Part shown: piece after piece, positions 1 to 9,683 of the stretch
Layout: every line of letters begins with the position of its first letter
Numbering within the stretch: the stretch's first letter is position 1
Source of the DNA: Rhodophyticola sp. CCM32
GTDB taxonomy: Bacteria; Pseudomonadota; Alphaproteobacteria; Rhodobacterales; Rhodobacteraceae
Length of the DNA stretch: 64,000 nt
Direction of reading: 5' to 3'
Assembly: GCF_004751985.1 (NCBI RefSeq)
Contig: NZ_CP038492.1
Coordinates: forward strand, 3,797,001 to 3,861,000
Program-made: the position numbers and the translations under genes
Notes under the pieces: generated by a model
Told to the model about the DNA's origin: nothing
The model's input: only the letters and a program-made list of their open reading frames with translations
The model's database searches: none

Positions 1-1592
1 ACCGGATCGGCATTTCAGTGGACGAGACCACGACCGAGGCGCATCTGGCCGCGATCTGCCGGTCTTTCGGGGTGTTGTTCGCGGGGCCGCAAAGCCTGCC
101 TGCGATCCCTGATGCCTTGCTGCGCAAATCCGAGTATCTGACCCACCCGATCTTTCATATGAACCGGGCGGAATCCGAGATGATGCGCTATATGCGCCGC
201 CTGTCTGACCGCGATCTGGCGCTGGACCGGGCGATGATCCCGCTTGGCTCCTGCACGATGAAGCTGAACGCCGCTGTCGAGATGATGCCGATCACCTGGC
301 CGGAATTCGGCGCGCTGCACCCGTTTGCCCCTGCCGATCAGGCCGAAGGCTATGCCGAGATGCTGGAGGATCTGTCTGCCAAACTGTGTGAGATCACCGG
401 CTATGACGCCATGTCGATGCAGCCGAATTCCGGCGCGCAGGGTGAATATGCGGGGCTGTTGACCATCGCCGCATATCATCGGGCGCAAGGTGATGATCAT
501 CGGAATATCTGCCTGATCCCGGTTTCGGCCCATGGCACCAACCCGGCCTCGGCCCAGATGGCGGGCATGAAGGTGGTGGTGGTGAAAGCCGCCGATAATG
601 GCGATATCGACGTGGCGGATTTTCGCGAGAAAGCTGCCGCCGCTGGGGATGCTCTGGCGGGTTGCATGATCACCTACCCCTCCACCCATGGGGTGTTTGA
701 GAAAACCGTGGGCGAGGTCTGCGCGATCACCCATGAATATGGCGGGCAGGTCTATCTGGACGGGGCCAATCTGAACGCGATGGTGGGGCTGTCAAAACCC
801 GGAGAGATCGGCGCGGATGTCTCGCACCTGAATCTGCACAAGACATTCTGTATCCCCCATGGGGGCGGCGGCCCGGGCATGGGGCCGATTGGTGTCAAGG
901 CGCATCTTGCCCCGCATCTGCCGGGCCATCCCGAAACCGGCGGTATGGAGGGGCCGGTCTCGGCCGCGCCTTATGGGTCGGCCTCGATCCTGCCGATCTC
1001 TTATGCCTATTGCCTGCTTATGGGCGGCGAGGGGATGACCCAAGCGACGAAAGTGGCGATTCTGAACGCCAATTACATCGCCGCCCGGCTGAATGATGCC
1101 TTTCCGGTATTGTATCGGGGCAAGGGCGGGCATGTGGCCCATGAATGCATTCTGGATACGCGCGCCTTTACCGAGCTGGGTGTGACCGTGGATGATATTG
1201 CCAAACGCCTGATGGATAACGGGTTTCACGCCCCGACGATGAGCTGGCCCGTGGCCGGCACCCTGATGGTGGAGCCGACGGAAAGCGAAACCAAGGCCGA
1301 GATTGACCGGTTCTGCGAGGCGATGCTGTCGATCCGGGCCGAGATTGCCGAGGTGGAAGCAGGCAATATCGCCGCCGATGACAGCCCGCTGCATCACGCG
1401 CCGCATACGGTGGAGGATCTGGTCAGCGACTGGGATCGTGCCTATTCGCGCGAACAGGGCTGTTTCCCCGCAGGTGCGTTCCGGGTGGATAAATACTGGC
1501 CGCCGGTGAACCGGGTCGACAATGTCCATGGCGACCGCCACCTGATCTGCACCTGCCCGCCGCTGGAGGAATATCTGGACGCGGCGGAGTGA
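1..1592 (+). CDS. gcvP: Glycine dehydrogenase (decarboxylating), P protein, C-terminal part; 5' end outside window
   Basis: P protein of the glycine cleavage system decarboxylates glycine and passes the aminomethyl group to lipoyl-GcvH. The frame is open from the first base (codons begin at position 3 and read [10 protein letters not shown]), so the gene starts left of the window and only about 530 C-terminal residues are visible. The PLP-binding lysine lies in [18 protein letters not shown], with its codon at 840-842. Other conserved stretches include [12 protein letters not shown] and the [10 protein letters not shown] loop. The protein ends normally at 1592. A full P protein is about 950 residues. 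A GTG at 18 is internal, not a start. Confidence 0.96.
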   Translation, partial: RIGISVDETTTEAHLAAICRSFGVLFAGPQSLPAIPDALLRKSEYLTHPIFHMNRAESEMMRYMRRLSDRDLALDRAMIPLGSCTMKLNAAVEMMPITWPEFGALHPFAPADQAEGYAEMLEDLSAKLCEITGYDAMSMQPNSGAQGEYAGLLTIAAYHRAQGDDHRNICLIPVSAHGTNPASAQMAGMKVVVVKAADNGDIDVADFREKAAAAGDALAGCMITYPSTHGVFEKTVGEVCAITHEYGGQVYLDGANLNAMVGLSKPGEIGADVSHLNLHKTFCIPHGGGGPGMGPIGVKAHLAPHLPGHPETGGMEGPVSAAPYGSASILPISYAYCLLMGGEGMTQATKVAILNANYIAARLNDAFPVLYRGKGGHVAHECILDTRAFTELGVTVDDIAKRLMDNGFHAPTMSWPVAGTLMVEPTESETKAEIDRFCEAMLSIRAEIAEVEAGNIAADDSPLHHAPHTVEDLVSDWDRAYSREQGCFPAGAFRVDKYWPPVNRVDNVHGDRHLICTCPPLEEYLDAAE

Positions 1593-1689
1593 GGCGGCTG
1601 AGGGGTTTTTTTGTGGCCGTCTGGCTGCCAGTGGTGCGGGTGGCCCTGAAGCGGAAGACCCGGCCTGATGACCAGATCAAAGCCCCCGG

Positions 1690-2217
1690 TTACCGTTGCC
1701 CGAACCGGGCGCGGAGCCCGTCGAGTGTGTAGCGTTTGGCCACGGGGCCGTGTTCCTCGGGGAAGAAATTCGGATCGCTCGGCAGGCAGTCGCGGCCACA
1801 GACCTGATGAATATCTCCGGTCTGGCCATTCACGAACCACAGGCGTCCGCCCGGGGTGGCGACCCAGCCATTGACGCCCTGGCGCATGTCGCCTTCCACA
1901 TCAATTGTCGAGGGCACTTCGCCATCATACCCTTCTCCCCAGGCCGCATGGGTGTGCCAGGATGACAGAATCTGCATCTCGGGCGGCACCGGCAGAGAGG
2001 CGCAGGAGGCCGGGCCGCCCCAGCTTGCCTTGGTGCTGACCAGATCCCCCGAGGGATCGCGCACCAGATAGCCGCAGACCTCGCGGTTAAACTCGATCGA
2101 CAGCGGGTTCATATTCATGAACAGCGCGGTGATGAATTCGGTTTCCTCGCTGCTTTGGGCCTGGCCCATCAGCGTGGTCATCAGGCTGATCATGCAGGCC
2201 AGGATCAATCGCATCAC
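1690..2217 (-). CDS. DUF4329-domain secreted protein
   Basis: A 175-residue protein with an N-terminal signal peptide (about residues 1-22, ending near GQAQS). The mature part contains SSWHTHA and later D and H residues, a pattern resembling JAB/MPN-type peptidases and matching the DUF4329 family of uncharacterised bacterial proteins. The CGYL..D and LWFVNGQTGDIHQVC stretches fit the family core. The function is unknown; a periplasmic hydrolase role is an inference from the His motif. It is convergent with gcvP across about 100 bp and is followed upstream by dprA on the same strand. Confidence 0.75.
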   Translation of the reverse strand: MMRLILACMISLMTTLMGQAQSSEETEFITALFMNMNPLSIEFNREVCGYLVRDPSGDLVSTKASWGGPASCASLPVPPEMQILSSWHTHAAWGEGYDGEVPSTIDVEGDMRQGVNGWVATPGGRLWFVNGQTGDIHQVCGRDCLPSDPNFFPEEHGPVAKRYTLDGLRARFGQR

Positions 2218-2334
2218 ATCTGCTCCAGAAAATCCGTTGGTCGATATCCATGAGGATAGCCGAATTCCCCGGGGAAACCAGTGTTTTGCGACCGAGAAGG
2301 GGAGGCAGCCAAAGAGATGCGGCCTTGCAGCCCG

Positions 2335-3498
2335 TCAGACAGCCGCGCGGGTGAGAAATCCGCCCGGGCGGCGCTCAATACTGCCCGCCAGTTCCATCTG
2401 GGCCAGCACCCGGGTGATCTGAGGCGCAGGCAGGCCCAGATCGCGGATCAACTGGTTCTCGGCCGTGGGGGAGGGGCCAAGCCGGGTCAGAATGCGCCTG
2501 GTGAGGCTGTCGCGTTCCGGGCGGGGAGGGTTTGTCGCCGGGGGTCGAACGATGGGTGTGGGCAAAGGCAGATCGGCCTGTGCATCGGGCATGCCGATCT
2601 GGTCCAGCACATCATCGGCCCCGCGGATCAGTGTCGCGCCATCCCGGATCAGCATGTTGCAGCCAGAGGCGCGCGTATCCATCGGATGGCCGGGAATGGC
2701 CAACACCTCGCGGCCCTGATCCAGGGCGATCCGCGCAGTGATAAGAGAGCCTGACCGCCCGGCGGCCTCAACCACGATGACAGCGCGGGCAAGACCTGCG
2801 ACAATCCGGTTCCGTCGGGGGAAATGCCGGGCTTGCGGATCAAGGCCAAAGGGCTGTTCCGACAGGCGCAATCCGCGTCTGGCCATATCTTCGGCCAGTT
2901 TTGTATTCTCGACAGGGTACATCACATCCAGCCCGCCCGCATGAATGCCGATGGTGCCCGTTTCCAGGCTTGCCGCATGGGCCAATGTGTCGATCCCACG
3001 GGCCAGCCCCGAGACCACGACATAGCCTGCCTGCCCCAGATCGCCGGCCAGACGGCGGGCCATCCGTGCCCCGAGAGAGGAGGCATTCCGGGTGCCGACA
3101 ATCGCGAGGACCGGGCGGTGTGCAAAACCTGTATTGCCAAGCGCCCAAAGGACCGGGGGCGCATCACGGATGCCCGCCAGTGTGGCGGGATATGCGGCAT
3201 CGCCGAGGCAAAGCATCTGCGCGCCTGCGCGTTTCGCGGCTTTCATCTCGGCCAGGGCGGTGCCTTCGGGGCAGACCGCGTATTTGTCGACCCCGGCCTT
3301 CAGGGCGATCCCGGGCAGGGCCTTCAGCGCGGCCTCTGCGCTGCCATGGTCCGACAGCAGACGTTGAAAGGTGACCGGCCCGACCCGGCGCGATCGCAGA
3401 AGCCTGAGCCGGTCCAGCCGGTCCCGGCTGTCTGCCGGGGGCGGGGGCACATAGCCCAGGGGTGGCTCGGCAAAGCCCGGATCAAGCTCAATCTGCAT
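2335..3498 (-). CDS. dprA: DNA-processing protein DprA
   Basis: DprA loads RecA onto incoming single-stranded DNA during transformation. The 387-residue protein has the Rossmann-like DprA/Smf core: LWALGNTG, then VGTRNASSLGARMARRLAGDL, VVSGLARGIDTLAHAASLE, and the GIHAGGLDVMYP loop. An N-terminal helical region and a C-terminal winged-helix-like tail (RRILTRLGPSPTAENQLIRD) complete the alphaproteobacterial form. It lies downstream of tldD on the same strand, separated from it by a perfect 22-bp palindrome that probably terminates tldD transcription. Confidence 0.95.
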   Translation of the reverse strand: MQIELDPGFAEPPLGYVPPPPADSRDRLDRLRLLRSRRVGPVTFQRLLSDHGSAEAALKALPGIALKAGVDKYAVCPEGTALAEMKAAKRAGAQMLCLGDAAYPATLAGIRDAPPVLWALGNTGFAHRPVLAIVGTRNASSLGARMARRLAGDLGQAGYVVVSGLARGIDTLAHAASLETGTIGIHAGGLDVMYPVENTKLAEDMARRGLRLSEQPFGLDPQARHFPRRNRIVAGLARAVIVVEAAGRSGSLITARIALDQGREVLAIPGHPMDTRASGCNMLIRDGATLIRGADDVLDQIGMPDAQADLPLPTPIVRPPATNPPRPERDSLTRRILTRLGPSPTAENQLIRDLGLPAPQITRVLAQMELAGSIERRPGGFLTRAAV

Positions 3499-3602
3499 CG
3501 TCTGACGCTAGCCGGTGTTTGGTTAACAAACCGTTCATTCAGATATGGGGCTGCGGCGTAGAGACATGCGTTTCAACGGGGCGGAAAATGCGCATTTCCG
3601 AT

Positions 3603-3624
3603 CAAAAATCTTCGAAGATTTTTG
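3603..3624 (-). terminator. Palindromic terminator between tldD and dprA
   Basis: A perfect 22-bp palindrome with arms CAAAAATCTTC/GAAGATTTTTG. On the minus strand it follows the tldD stop (3654) and ends in a T run, as a rho-independent terminator would. It lies about 105 bp upstream of dprA, so dprA probably has its own promoter. Confidence 0.6.
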
Positions 3625-3653
3625 CCCCGTGCAGCGAAACCGTTCTGGCCCGA

Positions 3654-5078
3654 TCAGGCCGCTGATCCACCCACGGTCAACCCGCCGATCAACAGCGTCG
3701 GCTGGCCCACACCCACGGGCACCCATTGGCCGTTCTTGCCGCAATTCCCCATCCCGGGATCAAGCGCCATATCATTGCCGATCGCACGGATCTGTTTCAG
3801 GGCGGTCGCGCCATCCCCGATCAGCGTTGCACCTTTGACCGGGGCGCCGATCTTGCCGCCTTCGACGCGATAGGCTTCGGTGCAGGAGAACACGAATTTA
3901 CCATTGGTGATGTCGACCTGACCACCGCCAAAGCCCACGGCGTAAATTCCGTCTTTCACATCCGCCACGATGTCACCGGGTCTGGCATCGCCCCCCAGCA
4001 TATAGGTATTGGTCATCCGCGGCATCGGAATATGGGCATAGCTTTCGCGGCGGCCATTGCCGGTTGCCGCAACCCCCATCAGCCGGGCATTTTGCCGGTC
4101 CTGCATATAGCCGACCAATATGCCATCCTCGATCAGGGTGTTTCTGGCCGAAGGTGTGCCCTCATCATCCACGGTCAGGCTGCCACGCCGGTCGGGGATG
4201 GTGCCATCATCCAGCACTGTCACCCCTTTTGCTGCCACCTGCTGGCCCATCAGCCCGGCAAAGGCCGAGGTTTTCTTGCGGTTGAAATCCCCCTCCAGCC
4301 CGTGACCCACGGCCTCATGCAGCAGGATGCCGGGCCAGCCCGGGCCAAGGGCCACATCCATCACACCGGCGGGCGCGGGCACGGCCGACAGGTTCACCAC
4401 GGCAATCCTCAACGCCTCCCGCGCCACGTTTTCCCAGTGATCGTGCAACATCAGCCCGGTCAGCCCGATGCGCCCGCCACCTCCGGCAGAGCCGCTTTCG
4501 CGGCGGCCGTTTTCCTCGACAATCACGCTGACATTCAGACGGACCATGGGGCGGGTATCGGCCACGCGAATGCCTTCGGGCCGCAGGATTTCGACCTCTT
4601 GCAGGCTTGCCCCCATCGAGGCAGAGACCTGCACAACACGGCGGTCCAGCGCGCGGGCGAAGGCGTCAATCTCTTTCAATGTATCAAGCTTCACCGAAAA
4701 TTCGGCCCCTGCCATCGGGTCCTCTTCGGTATAGAGCTTTGCATTGGTGCCCCTGGGCGCATCGGCCAGAACCCCGCCGCCATCGCCCACAGCCAGACGC
4801 GCGGTTTCCGACGCCCGCAGCAGCGCGGCCTCGGAAATCTCGGTGGAATGGGCATAGCCCGCCACCTCGCCACGCACCGCGCGCAGGCCGAACCCTTCCG
4901 AGGCGTCATAGCTGGCGGTTTTGACCCGGCCGTCATCAAACACCAGCATTTCAGAGCGCCGCCGTTCAAAAAACAGCTCCCCATCATCGGCCCCGGCGGT
5001 TGCGGCGCGCAACACACGCAGGGCGGCGGCCTCGTCAATCAGGGTTTCAAATGGACGAAAGGGGGCGGTTTGGGTCAT
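3654..5078 (-). CDS. tldD: Metalloprotease TldD
   Basis: TldD, with its partner TldE/PmbA, forms a zinc protease that degrades small or unfolded peptides and matures some ribosomally made peptides. The 474-residue product carries the HExxxH zinc motif (HEAVGHG, about residues 254-259) and the downstream GNGRRESYAHIPMPRMTNTY region containing the third ligand area. Length is typical of the family. The gene is divergent from ctaC with a 165-bp spacer, the usual arrangement in Rhodobacteraceae. No tldE partner is in the window. Confidence 0.96.
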   Translation of the reverse strand: MTQTAPFRPFETLIDEAAALRVLRAATAGADDGELFFERRRSEMLVFDDGRVKTASYDASEGFGLRAVRGEVAGYAHSTEISEAALLRASETARLAVGDGGGVLADAPRGTNAKLYTEEDPMAGAEFSVKLDTLKEIDAFARALDRRVVQVSASMGASLQEVEILRPEGIRVADTRPMVRLNVSVIVEENGRRESGSAGGGGRIGLTGLMLHDHWENVAREALRIAVVNLSAVPAPAGVMDVALGPGWPGILLHEAVGHGLEGDFNRKKTSAFAGLMGQQVAAKGVTVLDDGTIPDRRGSLTVDDEGTPSARNTLIEDGILVGYMQDRQNARLMGVAATGNGRRESYAHIPMPRMTNTYMLGGDARPGDIVADVKDGIYAVGFGGGQVDITNGKFVFSCTEAYRVEGGKIGAPVKGATLIGDGATALKQIRAIGNDMALDPGMGNCGKNGQWVPVGVGQPTLLIGGLTVGGSAA

Positions 5079-5243
5079 GAAAGCTCCTCAAAGGCAATGG
5101 TCGGGAAGATTGTCGAAGTGAGACAATTTTGACCACTCTCTTGTATCCTTAAAGTCTATATGGTTCATCCAGCTTGGAACGCAACGGGAGGTGGACCGGT
5201 CTGAGCCCCGGGTCACTCTTTCGAACAACAGGACAATCGGTAT

Positions 5244-6125
5244 ATGTCACTTCGGATGAAGATACGCGGTCTCTGGGCCGGATTTGGCGCAACTCTGGCG
5301 GCGACGGCTGTCAGCGCGCAAAGCGTTGGCGAAGGCCTGGAAATCCTTGGCGCACCGGTGCCGGGTGGCGTGAATTTTCAACCACCGGCAACGGGGATTG
5401 CGCGTCAGTTGCAGGATCTGGATACTTTCCTTCTGGTGATCATCTCGCTGATCGTTCTGTTCGTCGTGGCCCTGCTGGCCTGGGTTATCCTGCGCCATAA
5501 TGAACGGGCCAACCCGACCCCGGCAAGTTTCACCCATAACACCAAGATCGAGATCACCTGGACGGTTGTGCCGCTGATCATCCTGTTTGTGATCGGGGGC
5601 TTTTCGCTGCCGGTTCTGTTCAACCAGCAGACCATTCCGCAGGCGGATGTGTTGATCAAGGCGACCGGGTATCAATGGTATTGGGGATATGAATACCCCG
5701 AGGAAGAGCTTGCCTTCGAAAGTTTCATGCTGAACCGCGATGAGCTGGAAGAGTATGGCTACAGCCAGGATGAATATCTGCTGGCCACCGACACGGCAAT
5801 CGTGGTGCCCACGGGGCAGACCGTTGTGGTGCAGGTGACGGCGGCGGATGTGATCCATTCCTGGGCGATGCCTGCCTTTGGTGTGAAACAGGATGGTGTT
5901 CCGGGGCGTCTGGCCGAACTGTGGTTCGAGGTCGATCCCGGTATGGAGGGCATCTATTTCGGCCAGTGTTCGGAACTCTGCGGGGTCAACCACGCCTATA
6001 TGCCGATTACGGTATTCGCTGTGACGCCCGAGGAATATGAGGCCTGGCTGACAGGTGAGGCGCAGGAGTTTGCCTCTGTCGGCATTCGCGCGCCCGCCTA
6101 TATCGAACTGGCCGCAGTCGAGTAA
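5244..6125 (+). CDS. ctaC: Cytochrome c oxidase subunit II
   Basis: Subunit II of the aa3-type oxidase accepts electrons from cytochrome c through its CuA centre in the periplasm. The 293-residue precursor has a signal peptide (about residues 1-25), two transmembrane helices (about 60-85 and 105-128), and a cupredoxin domain. CuA ligands are visible as VIHSWAMPAFG and GQCSELCGVNHAYMP. YQWYWGYEYP is the conserved aromatic electron-entry patch. It is the first gene of a classic operon ctaC-ctaB-ORF-ctaG-ctaE; the subunit I gene is not in this window. Confidence 0.98.
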   Translation: MSLRMKIRGLWAGFGATLAATAVSAQSVGEGLEILGAPVPGGVNFQPPATGIARQLQDLDTFLLVIISLIVLFVVALLAWVILRHNERANPTPASFTHNTKIEITWTVVPLIILFVIGGFSLPVLFNQQTIPQADVLIKATGYQWYWGYEYPEEELAFESFMLNRDELEEYGYSQDEYLLATDTAIVVPTGQTVVVQVTAADVIHSWAMPAFGVKQDGVPGRLAELWFEVDPGMEGIYFGQCSELCGVNHAYMPITVFAVTPEEYEAWLTGEAQEFASVGIRAPAYIELAAVE

Positions 6126-6131
6126 CGAGCA

Positions 6132-7085
6132 ATGAGCGACGCCACCGCCAACGCCGCCGCAACCGCCACCGGGTCAGAGCCCGGCGAGGCGCAGTTCGGC
6201 GATTATGTCGCGCTGATGAAACCGCGGGTGATGTCGCTGGTGGTGTTCACGGCGCTGGTGGGCCTGTTGGTGGCCCCCGGTGGCGTTCCACCGATGATCG
6301 GCTTTACCGCGATCCTGTTCATTGCGCTTGGGGCCGGGGCTTCGGGCGCCCTGAACATGTGGTTTGACGCCGATATCGACGCGGTGATGCAGCGCACCGC
6401 GCGGCGGCCGGTGCCTGCAGGCAAGGTGCAGGCGGGGGAGGCCTTGTCGCTTGGCCTCTGGATGTCAGCGATTTCGGTTACGATGCTGGGTCTTGCAACC
6501 AACTGGTTTGCTGCCGGGCTGCTGGCCTTCACCATCTTCTTTTACGCGGTGATCTATACGATCTGGCTGAAACGGCTGACGCCGCAGAATATCGTGATCG
6601 GCGGGGCCGCCGGTGCGTTCCCGCCGATGATTGGCTGGGCGGTGGTGACCGGTGGCGTGTCGCTTGAAAGCCTGCTGATGTTCGGGCTGATTTTCATGTG
6701 GACACCGCCGCATTTCTGGGCTTTGGCGCTGTTCATGAAATCGGATTATCACAAGGCCAAGGTGCCGATGCTGACGGTCACCCATGGCCGGGCCGAAACC
6801 CGGCGGCAAATCTTTTTCTACACATTGCCGCTGCTGCCCGTGGCCATCGGGGCGGCGTTCACCTCGATCGGCGGGCCGGTCTATCTGGCCGTGGCGCTGG
6901 TGTTGAACCTCTTGTTCCTGAAAGGGGCCTGGGCGATCTGGCGGCGCGAAGAAACTGCGGCAGAGGCTGATGGCTATGCGGTCGAAAAGCGCTTTTTCCG
7001 CTTCTCGCTTTACTATCTGTTTCTGCATTTCGGCGCGCTTCTGGTCGAGGCCGCTTTGCGCCCTTACGGCCTGGGGGGCTGGTAA
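6132..7085 (+). CDS. ctaB: Protoheme IX farnesyltransferase (heme O synthase)
   Basis: Converts heme B to heme O by farnesylation, the first step to heme A for the oxidase. The 317-residue protein is polytopic, of the UbiA superfamily. The first Asp-rich motif lies in [23 protein letters not shown] and the second polar loop in [12 protein letters not shown]. It begins 6 bp after the ctaC stop, so it is co-transcribed. Length and motifs are ordinary for the family. Confidence 0.97.
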   Translation: MSDATANAAATATGSEPGEAQFGDYVALMKPRVMSLVVFTALVGLLVAPGGVPPMIGFTAILFIALGAGASGALNMWFDADIDAVMQRTARRPVPAGKVQAGEALSLGLWMSAISVTMLGLATNWFAAGLLAFTIFFYAVIYTIWLKRLTPQNIVIGGAAGAFPPMIGWAVVTGGVSLESLLMFGLIFMWTPPHFWALALFMKSDYHKAKVPMLTVTHGRAETRRQIFFYTLPLLPVAIGAAFTSIGGPVYLAVALVLNLLFLKGAWAIWRREETAAEADGYAVEKRFFRFSLYYLFLHFGALLVEAALRPYGLGGW

Positions 7086-7088
7086 CCC

Positions 7089-7283
7089 ATGCCGATCACC
7101 GAAACCCATGAGATCCATAAACGCCGCTTTGGCCGCAATCTGGGTGTCGCCTTGTGTCTGGTGGGATTCTGCACGATCATTTTCGGGCTGACCATCGCGA
7201 AAATCCGTCAGGGGTCGCAGATGGAGGCATTTGATCATCAGCCACGCCTGTCCATCACCCCTTCGGTGGAGGCCAGCGAATGA
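7089..7283 (+). CDS. Small membrane protein of the oxidase operon (CoxF-like)
   Basis: A 64-residue protein with one transmembrane helix (about residues 18-36, NLGVALCLVGFCTIIFGLT) and short polar ends. It occupies the position of the small ORF found between the ctaB and ctaG genes in Paracoccus and Rhodobacter oxidase operons. Its stop overlaps the start of ctaG by 4 bases (ATGA at 7280-7283), indicating translational coupling. A role in oxidase assembly is inferred from context; no catalytic motif is visible. Confidence 0.85.
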   Translation: MPITETHEIHKRRFGRNLGVALCLVGFCTIIFGLTIAKIRQGSQMEAFDHQPRLSITPSVEASE

Positions 7284-7846
7284 CCCCGCAGGCACAGAAC
7301 ACACGCACGGCGTTTCAGCTTCTGGGGGTGATCGCGGTGATGGTGGCGCTGGTGGCGTCAGCCGTACCGCTTTACAACTGGTTCTGCCGGGTGACCGGAT
7401 ATGGCGGCACCACCAATGTGGCCGAGGTCGAAAGCGATACGATCCTCGATCAGACGATCCTGGTACGTTTCGATGCCAATGTGTCGCGCGATATGCCCTG
7501 GGCGTTCCACCCGATGCAAACCTCGATGGAACTGCGCATTGGTGAGACCGGGATGGTGTTCTATGAGGCCTATAACCCGACCGACCGGCCCATCGCCGGG
7601 ACGGCAAGCTACAATGTGGCGCCGTTCGATGCCGGGCTCTACTTTTCCAAGATCGCATGCTTTTGCTTTCAACAGCAGGTTTTGCAACCCGGTGAGCGGG
7701 TCGAGATGCCCGTGACCTTCTATGTGGACCCGGCCCTTGTCGATGACCCCGAGGCCCGGGGCACCCCCGCAATCACGCTTTCCTACACGTTCCATGTGTC
7801 GGAACTTCCCGAAGATTACGCCGCGCTCGGCGACATCACCGAGTAA
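7280..7846 (+). CDS. ctaG: Cytochrome c oxidase assembly protein CtaG (Cox11 family)
   Basis: Copper chaperone delivering Cu to the CuB site of subunit I. The 188-residue protein has an N-terminal membrane anchor (about residues 13-35) and a periplasmic immunoglobulin-like domain. The copper-binding CFCF motif is present in [12 protein letters not shown], followed by the conserved [17 protein letters not shown]. The start overlaps the preceding small ORF and ctaE begins 20 bp downstream, so it belongs to the ctaC operon. Confidence 0.97.
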   Translation: MTPQAQNTRTAFQLLGVIAVMVALVASAVPLYNWFCRVTGYGGTTNVAEVESDTILDQTILVRFDANVSRDMPWAFHPMQTSMELRIGETGMVFYEAYNPTDRPIAGTASYNVAPFDAGLYFSKIACFCFQQQVLQPGERVEMPVTFYVDPALVDDPEARGTPAITLSYTFHVSELPEDYAALGDITE

Positions 7847-7866
7847 ACCAGACGAAGGACGAAGTT

Positions 7867-8673
7867 ATGGCCCATGTGAAAACGCACGATTACCACATTC
7901 TGCCACCGTCGATTTACCCGTTTCTGGGGGCGGTCAGCGCGTTTGCGATGCTGGCGGGGGCCGTTCTGTGGATGCATGGGGCCGGGCCCTGGTTGTTCCT
8001 GATCGGATTTGTGGGTGTGCTCTATGTGATGTTCGGCTGGTGGTCGGACGTGATTGCCGAAAGCAATGCCGGTGATCACACGCCGGTGGTGCGGATCGGC
8101 CTGAAATACGGGTTCATCATGTTCATCATGTCCGAGGTGATGTTCTTCGTCGCCTGGTTCTGGGCGTTTTTCAAACATATGATCTATCCGATGAACATCT
8201 ATGAGGCATCCGCCTATGTGCCGCCGGAGTTCTATCAGGTGGATGCGTTCCACCTGCCGCTGATCAACACGCTGGTCCTTCTGCTGTCGGGCTGTGCCGT
8301 GACCTGGGCGCATCACGCGCTGGTCCATAATGAAAGCCGCAAGGATGTTGAAACTGGCCTGCTGATCGGGATTCTTCTGGGCGTGGCCTTCACCGGGTTG
8401 CAGGCCTTTGAATATTACGAATTGCTGGTCCATGAGGATTGGAGCTTTGGGGGCGACAAGTTCTTCTCGACCTTTTTCATGGCGACCGGGTTCCACGGCT
8501 TCCATGTGGTCATCGGCACGATCTTCCTGTTTGTCTGCTATCTGCGGGTGCGCGCCGGGCATTTCACCGCGGAACGGCATGTGGGGTTCGAGGCTGCGGC
8601 CTGGTACTGGCACTTCGTCGATGTGGTCTGGCTGTTTCTTTTCGCAGCCGTCTATATCTGGGGGATTGGCTGA
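7867..8673 (+). CDS. ctaE: Cytochrome c oxidase subunit III
   Basis: Seven-helix subunit III of the aa3 oxidase, which stabilises subunit I and the proton-entry region. The 268-residue protein starts [15 protein letters not shown], the usual sequence, and carries the [14 protein letters not shown] and [11 protein letters not shown] motifs in its last helices. It closes the contiguous oxidase operon; a long repeat-bearing spacer follows before the SURF1 gene. Confidence 0.98.
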   Translation: MAHVKTHDYHILPPSIYPFLGAVSAFAMLAGAVLWMHGAGPWLFLIGFVGVLYVMFGWWSDVIAESNAGDHTPVVRIGLKYGFIMFIMSEVMFFVAWFWAFFKHMIYPMNIYEASAYVPPEFYQVDAFHLPLINTLVLLLSGCAVTWAHHALVHNESRKDVETGLLIGILLGVAFTGLQAFEYYELLVHEDWSFGGDKFFSTFFMATGFHGFHVVIGTIFLFVCYLRVRAGHFTAERHVGFEAAAWYWHFVDVVWLFLFAAVYIWGIG

Positions 8674-8699
8674 CATTCTTCCGGGTCTGGTGATGCTGT

Positions 8700-8737
8700 T
8701 AAAGCGTATCGACCTGATGTTGAAACGCCTTTCGCTG
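8700..8737. repeat. Short imperfect inverted motif after ctaE, related to the hairpin at 14,607
   Basis: AAAGCGTATC and TGTTGAAACGC face each other across a short spacer, the same layout as the perfect AGCGTTTC/GAAACGCT hairpin behind the FAD dehydrogenase gene at 14,607-14,633. The two share the string ATGTTGAAACGC or a close match, so they probably belong to one small intergenic repeat family. Confidence 0.4.
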
Positions 8738-8816
8738 TCTAAATATAAAGTCGAAACACTATCGCTTTGGCCTGAAATTCTGAACCAAACCGCGCCAGTT
8801 TTCCGCCCGGCGGCAC

Positions 8817-8920
8817 CGCCGGGCAGCGCCCGCACCGCCCCAATGGGGCGGGCGCTTATCGCCCTCCCCTCGGTTCGGGCGATACCCTCCGCGCAATGCA
8901 TATGCGTTGCAGAATTTTGG
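8817..8920 (+). repeat. 104-bp dispersed intergenic repeat, copy 1
   Basis: Aligns without gaps to 20,782-20,885; I count 14 mismatches in 104 positions. It contains a GC-rich hairpin (CCGCCCC, short loop, GGGGCGG) and ends with a palindrome around GCAATGCATATGCGTTGC. The shared string CTGAAATTCTGAA also lies 30-50 bp before each copy, so the element may be longer. Here it fills the gap between ctaE and the SURF1 gene. Confidence 0.75.
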
Positions 8921-8953
8921 GCCGAAGCTTTATAGGTCTGATACGCTGTGAAC

Positions 8954-8977
8954 GGCCTGCCTGCTCCAGGGCAGGCC
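8954..8977 (+). terminator. Hairpin upstream of the SURF1 start
   Basis: An 8-bp perfect stem, GGCCTGCC and GGCAGGCC, with an 8-base loop followed by TTT. It could end oxidase-operon transcription. Because it lies inside the longest in-frame extension of the SURF1 ORF (from a GTG at 8948), it argues for the ATG at 9008 as the true start. Confidence 0.45.
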
Positions 8978-9007
8978 TTTCCAATTGGAGATGCGGTTTT
9001 GGCGCGG

Positions 9008-9670
9008 ATGATCTGGCCTTTGGTCTTCGGAATTGGCGGTGCGGCCATATTGGTTGCTCTGGGGGTCTGGCAGGTGCAGCGGCTGGCCTGGAAAGAGGCG
9101 GTGCTGGCCGATATCGACGCGCGGATCATGGCAGCACCGATGGCGATCCCGGATCAACCCGACAGTCAGGCGGACCGGTATCTGCCGGTCGAGGCCGAAG
9201 GCGTGATCGGTGATACGTTCATTCGGGTGCTGGTCAGCCAGCGCCGGATTGGTGCGGGCTATCGCGTGATCTCCCCCTTTGAGACGGGGGGGCGGGTTGT
9301 GCTTCTGGATCGCGGGTTCATTCCCGTGGCCGAAGATCTGCCCGCAGCACCAGAGGGCCGGGTGACCGTCATCGGCAATCTGCATTGGCCCGATGAGGTG
9401 ACAGGCGCCACGCCTGTGCCGGATCTGGAGGAGAATATCTGGTTCGCGCGTGATGTGCCCGCCCTTGCAGAGGCGCTCGGGACCGCGCCGATATTGATCA
9501 TTGCCCGCAATGTGTCGGAAACAGAAGGGGTTTTGACGCCTTTGCCCGTGGACACAAGCGGCATTCCGAACGATCACCTGAGCTATGCAATCACCTGGTT
9601 TTCACTGGCGCTGATCTGGTTGGGGATGACACTCTATCTTCTCTGGCGTATCAGACAACGGATGATCTGA
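9008..9670 (+). CDS. SURF1 family oxidase biogenesis protein
   Basis: SURF1 assists heme A insertion or oxidase assembly in the membrane. From ATG 9008 the product has 220 residues with a transmembrane helix at each end (about residues 2-22 and 192-212), the hallmark topology of the family. Conserved pieces include LGVWQVQRLAWKEAVL near the N terminus, GYRVISPFETGGRVVLLDRGFIP in the middle and NDHLSYAITWFSLALIW at the C terminus. A longer GTG start at 8948 would read through a hairpin and lacks family support. Confidence 0.88.
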   Translation: MIWPLVFGIGGAAILVALGVWQVQRLAWKEAVLADIDARIMAAPMAIPDQPDSQADRYLPVEAEGVIGDTFIRVLVSQRRIGAGYRVISPFETGGRVVLLDRGFIPVAEDLPAAPEGRVTVIGNLHWPDEVTGATPVPDLEENIWFARDVPALAEALGTAPILIIARNVSETEGVLTPLPVDTSGIPNDHLSYAITWFSLALIWLGMTLYLLWRIRQRMI

Positions 9671-9683
9671 AAGCAATATCAAT

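Noticed and set aside
3726..5132. 468-codon plus-strand frame opposite tldD
   Set aside because: Shadow of tldD, which has clear catalytic motifs; the plus-strand translation has none.
6465..9129. Long minus-strand open frames opposite ctaB, ctaG and ctaE
   Set aside because: They are antisense shadows of GC-rich genes with low-complexity, Arg/His/Pro-rich translations and no motifs.
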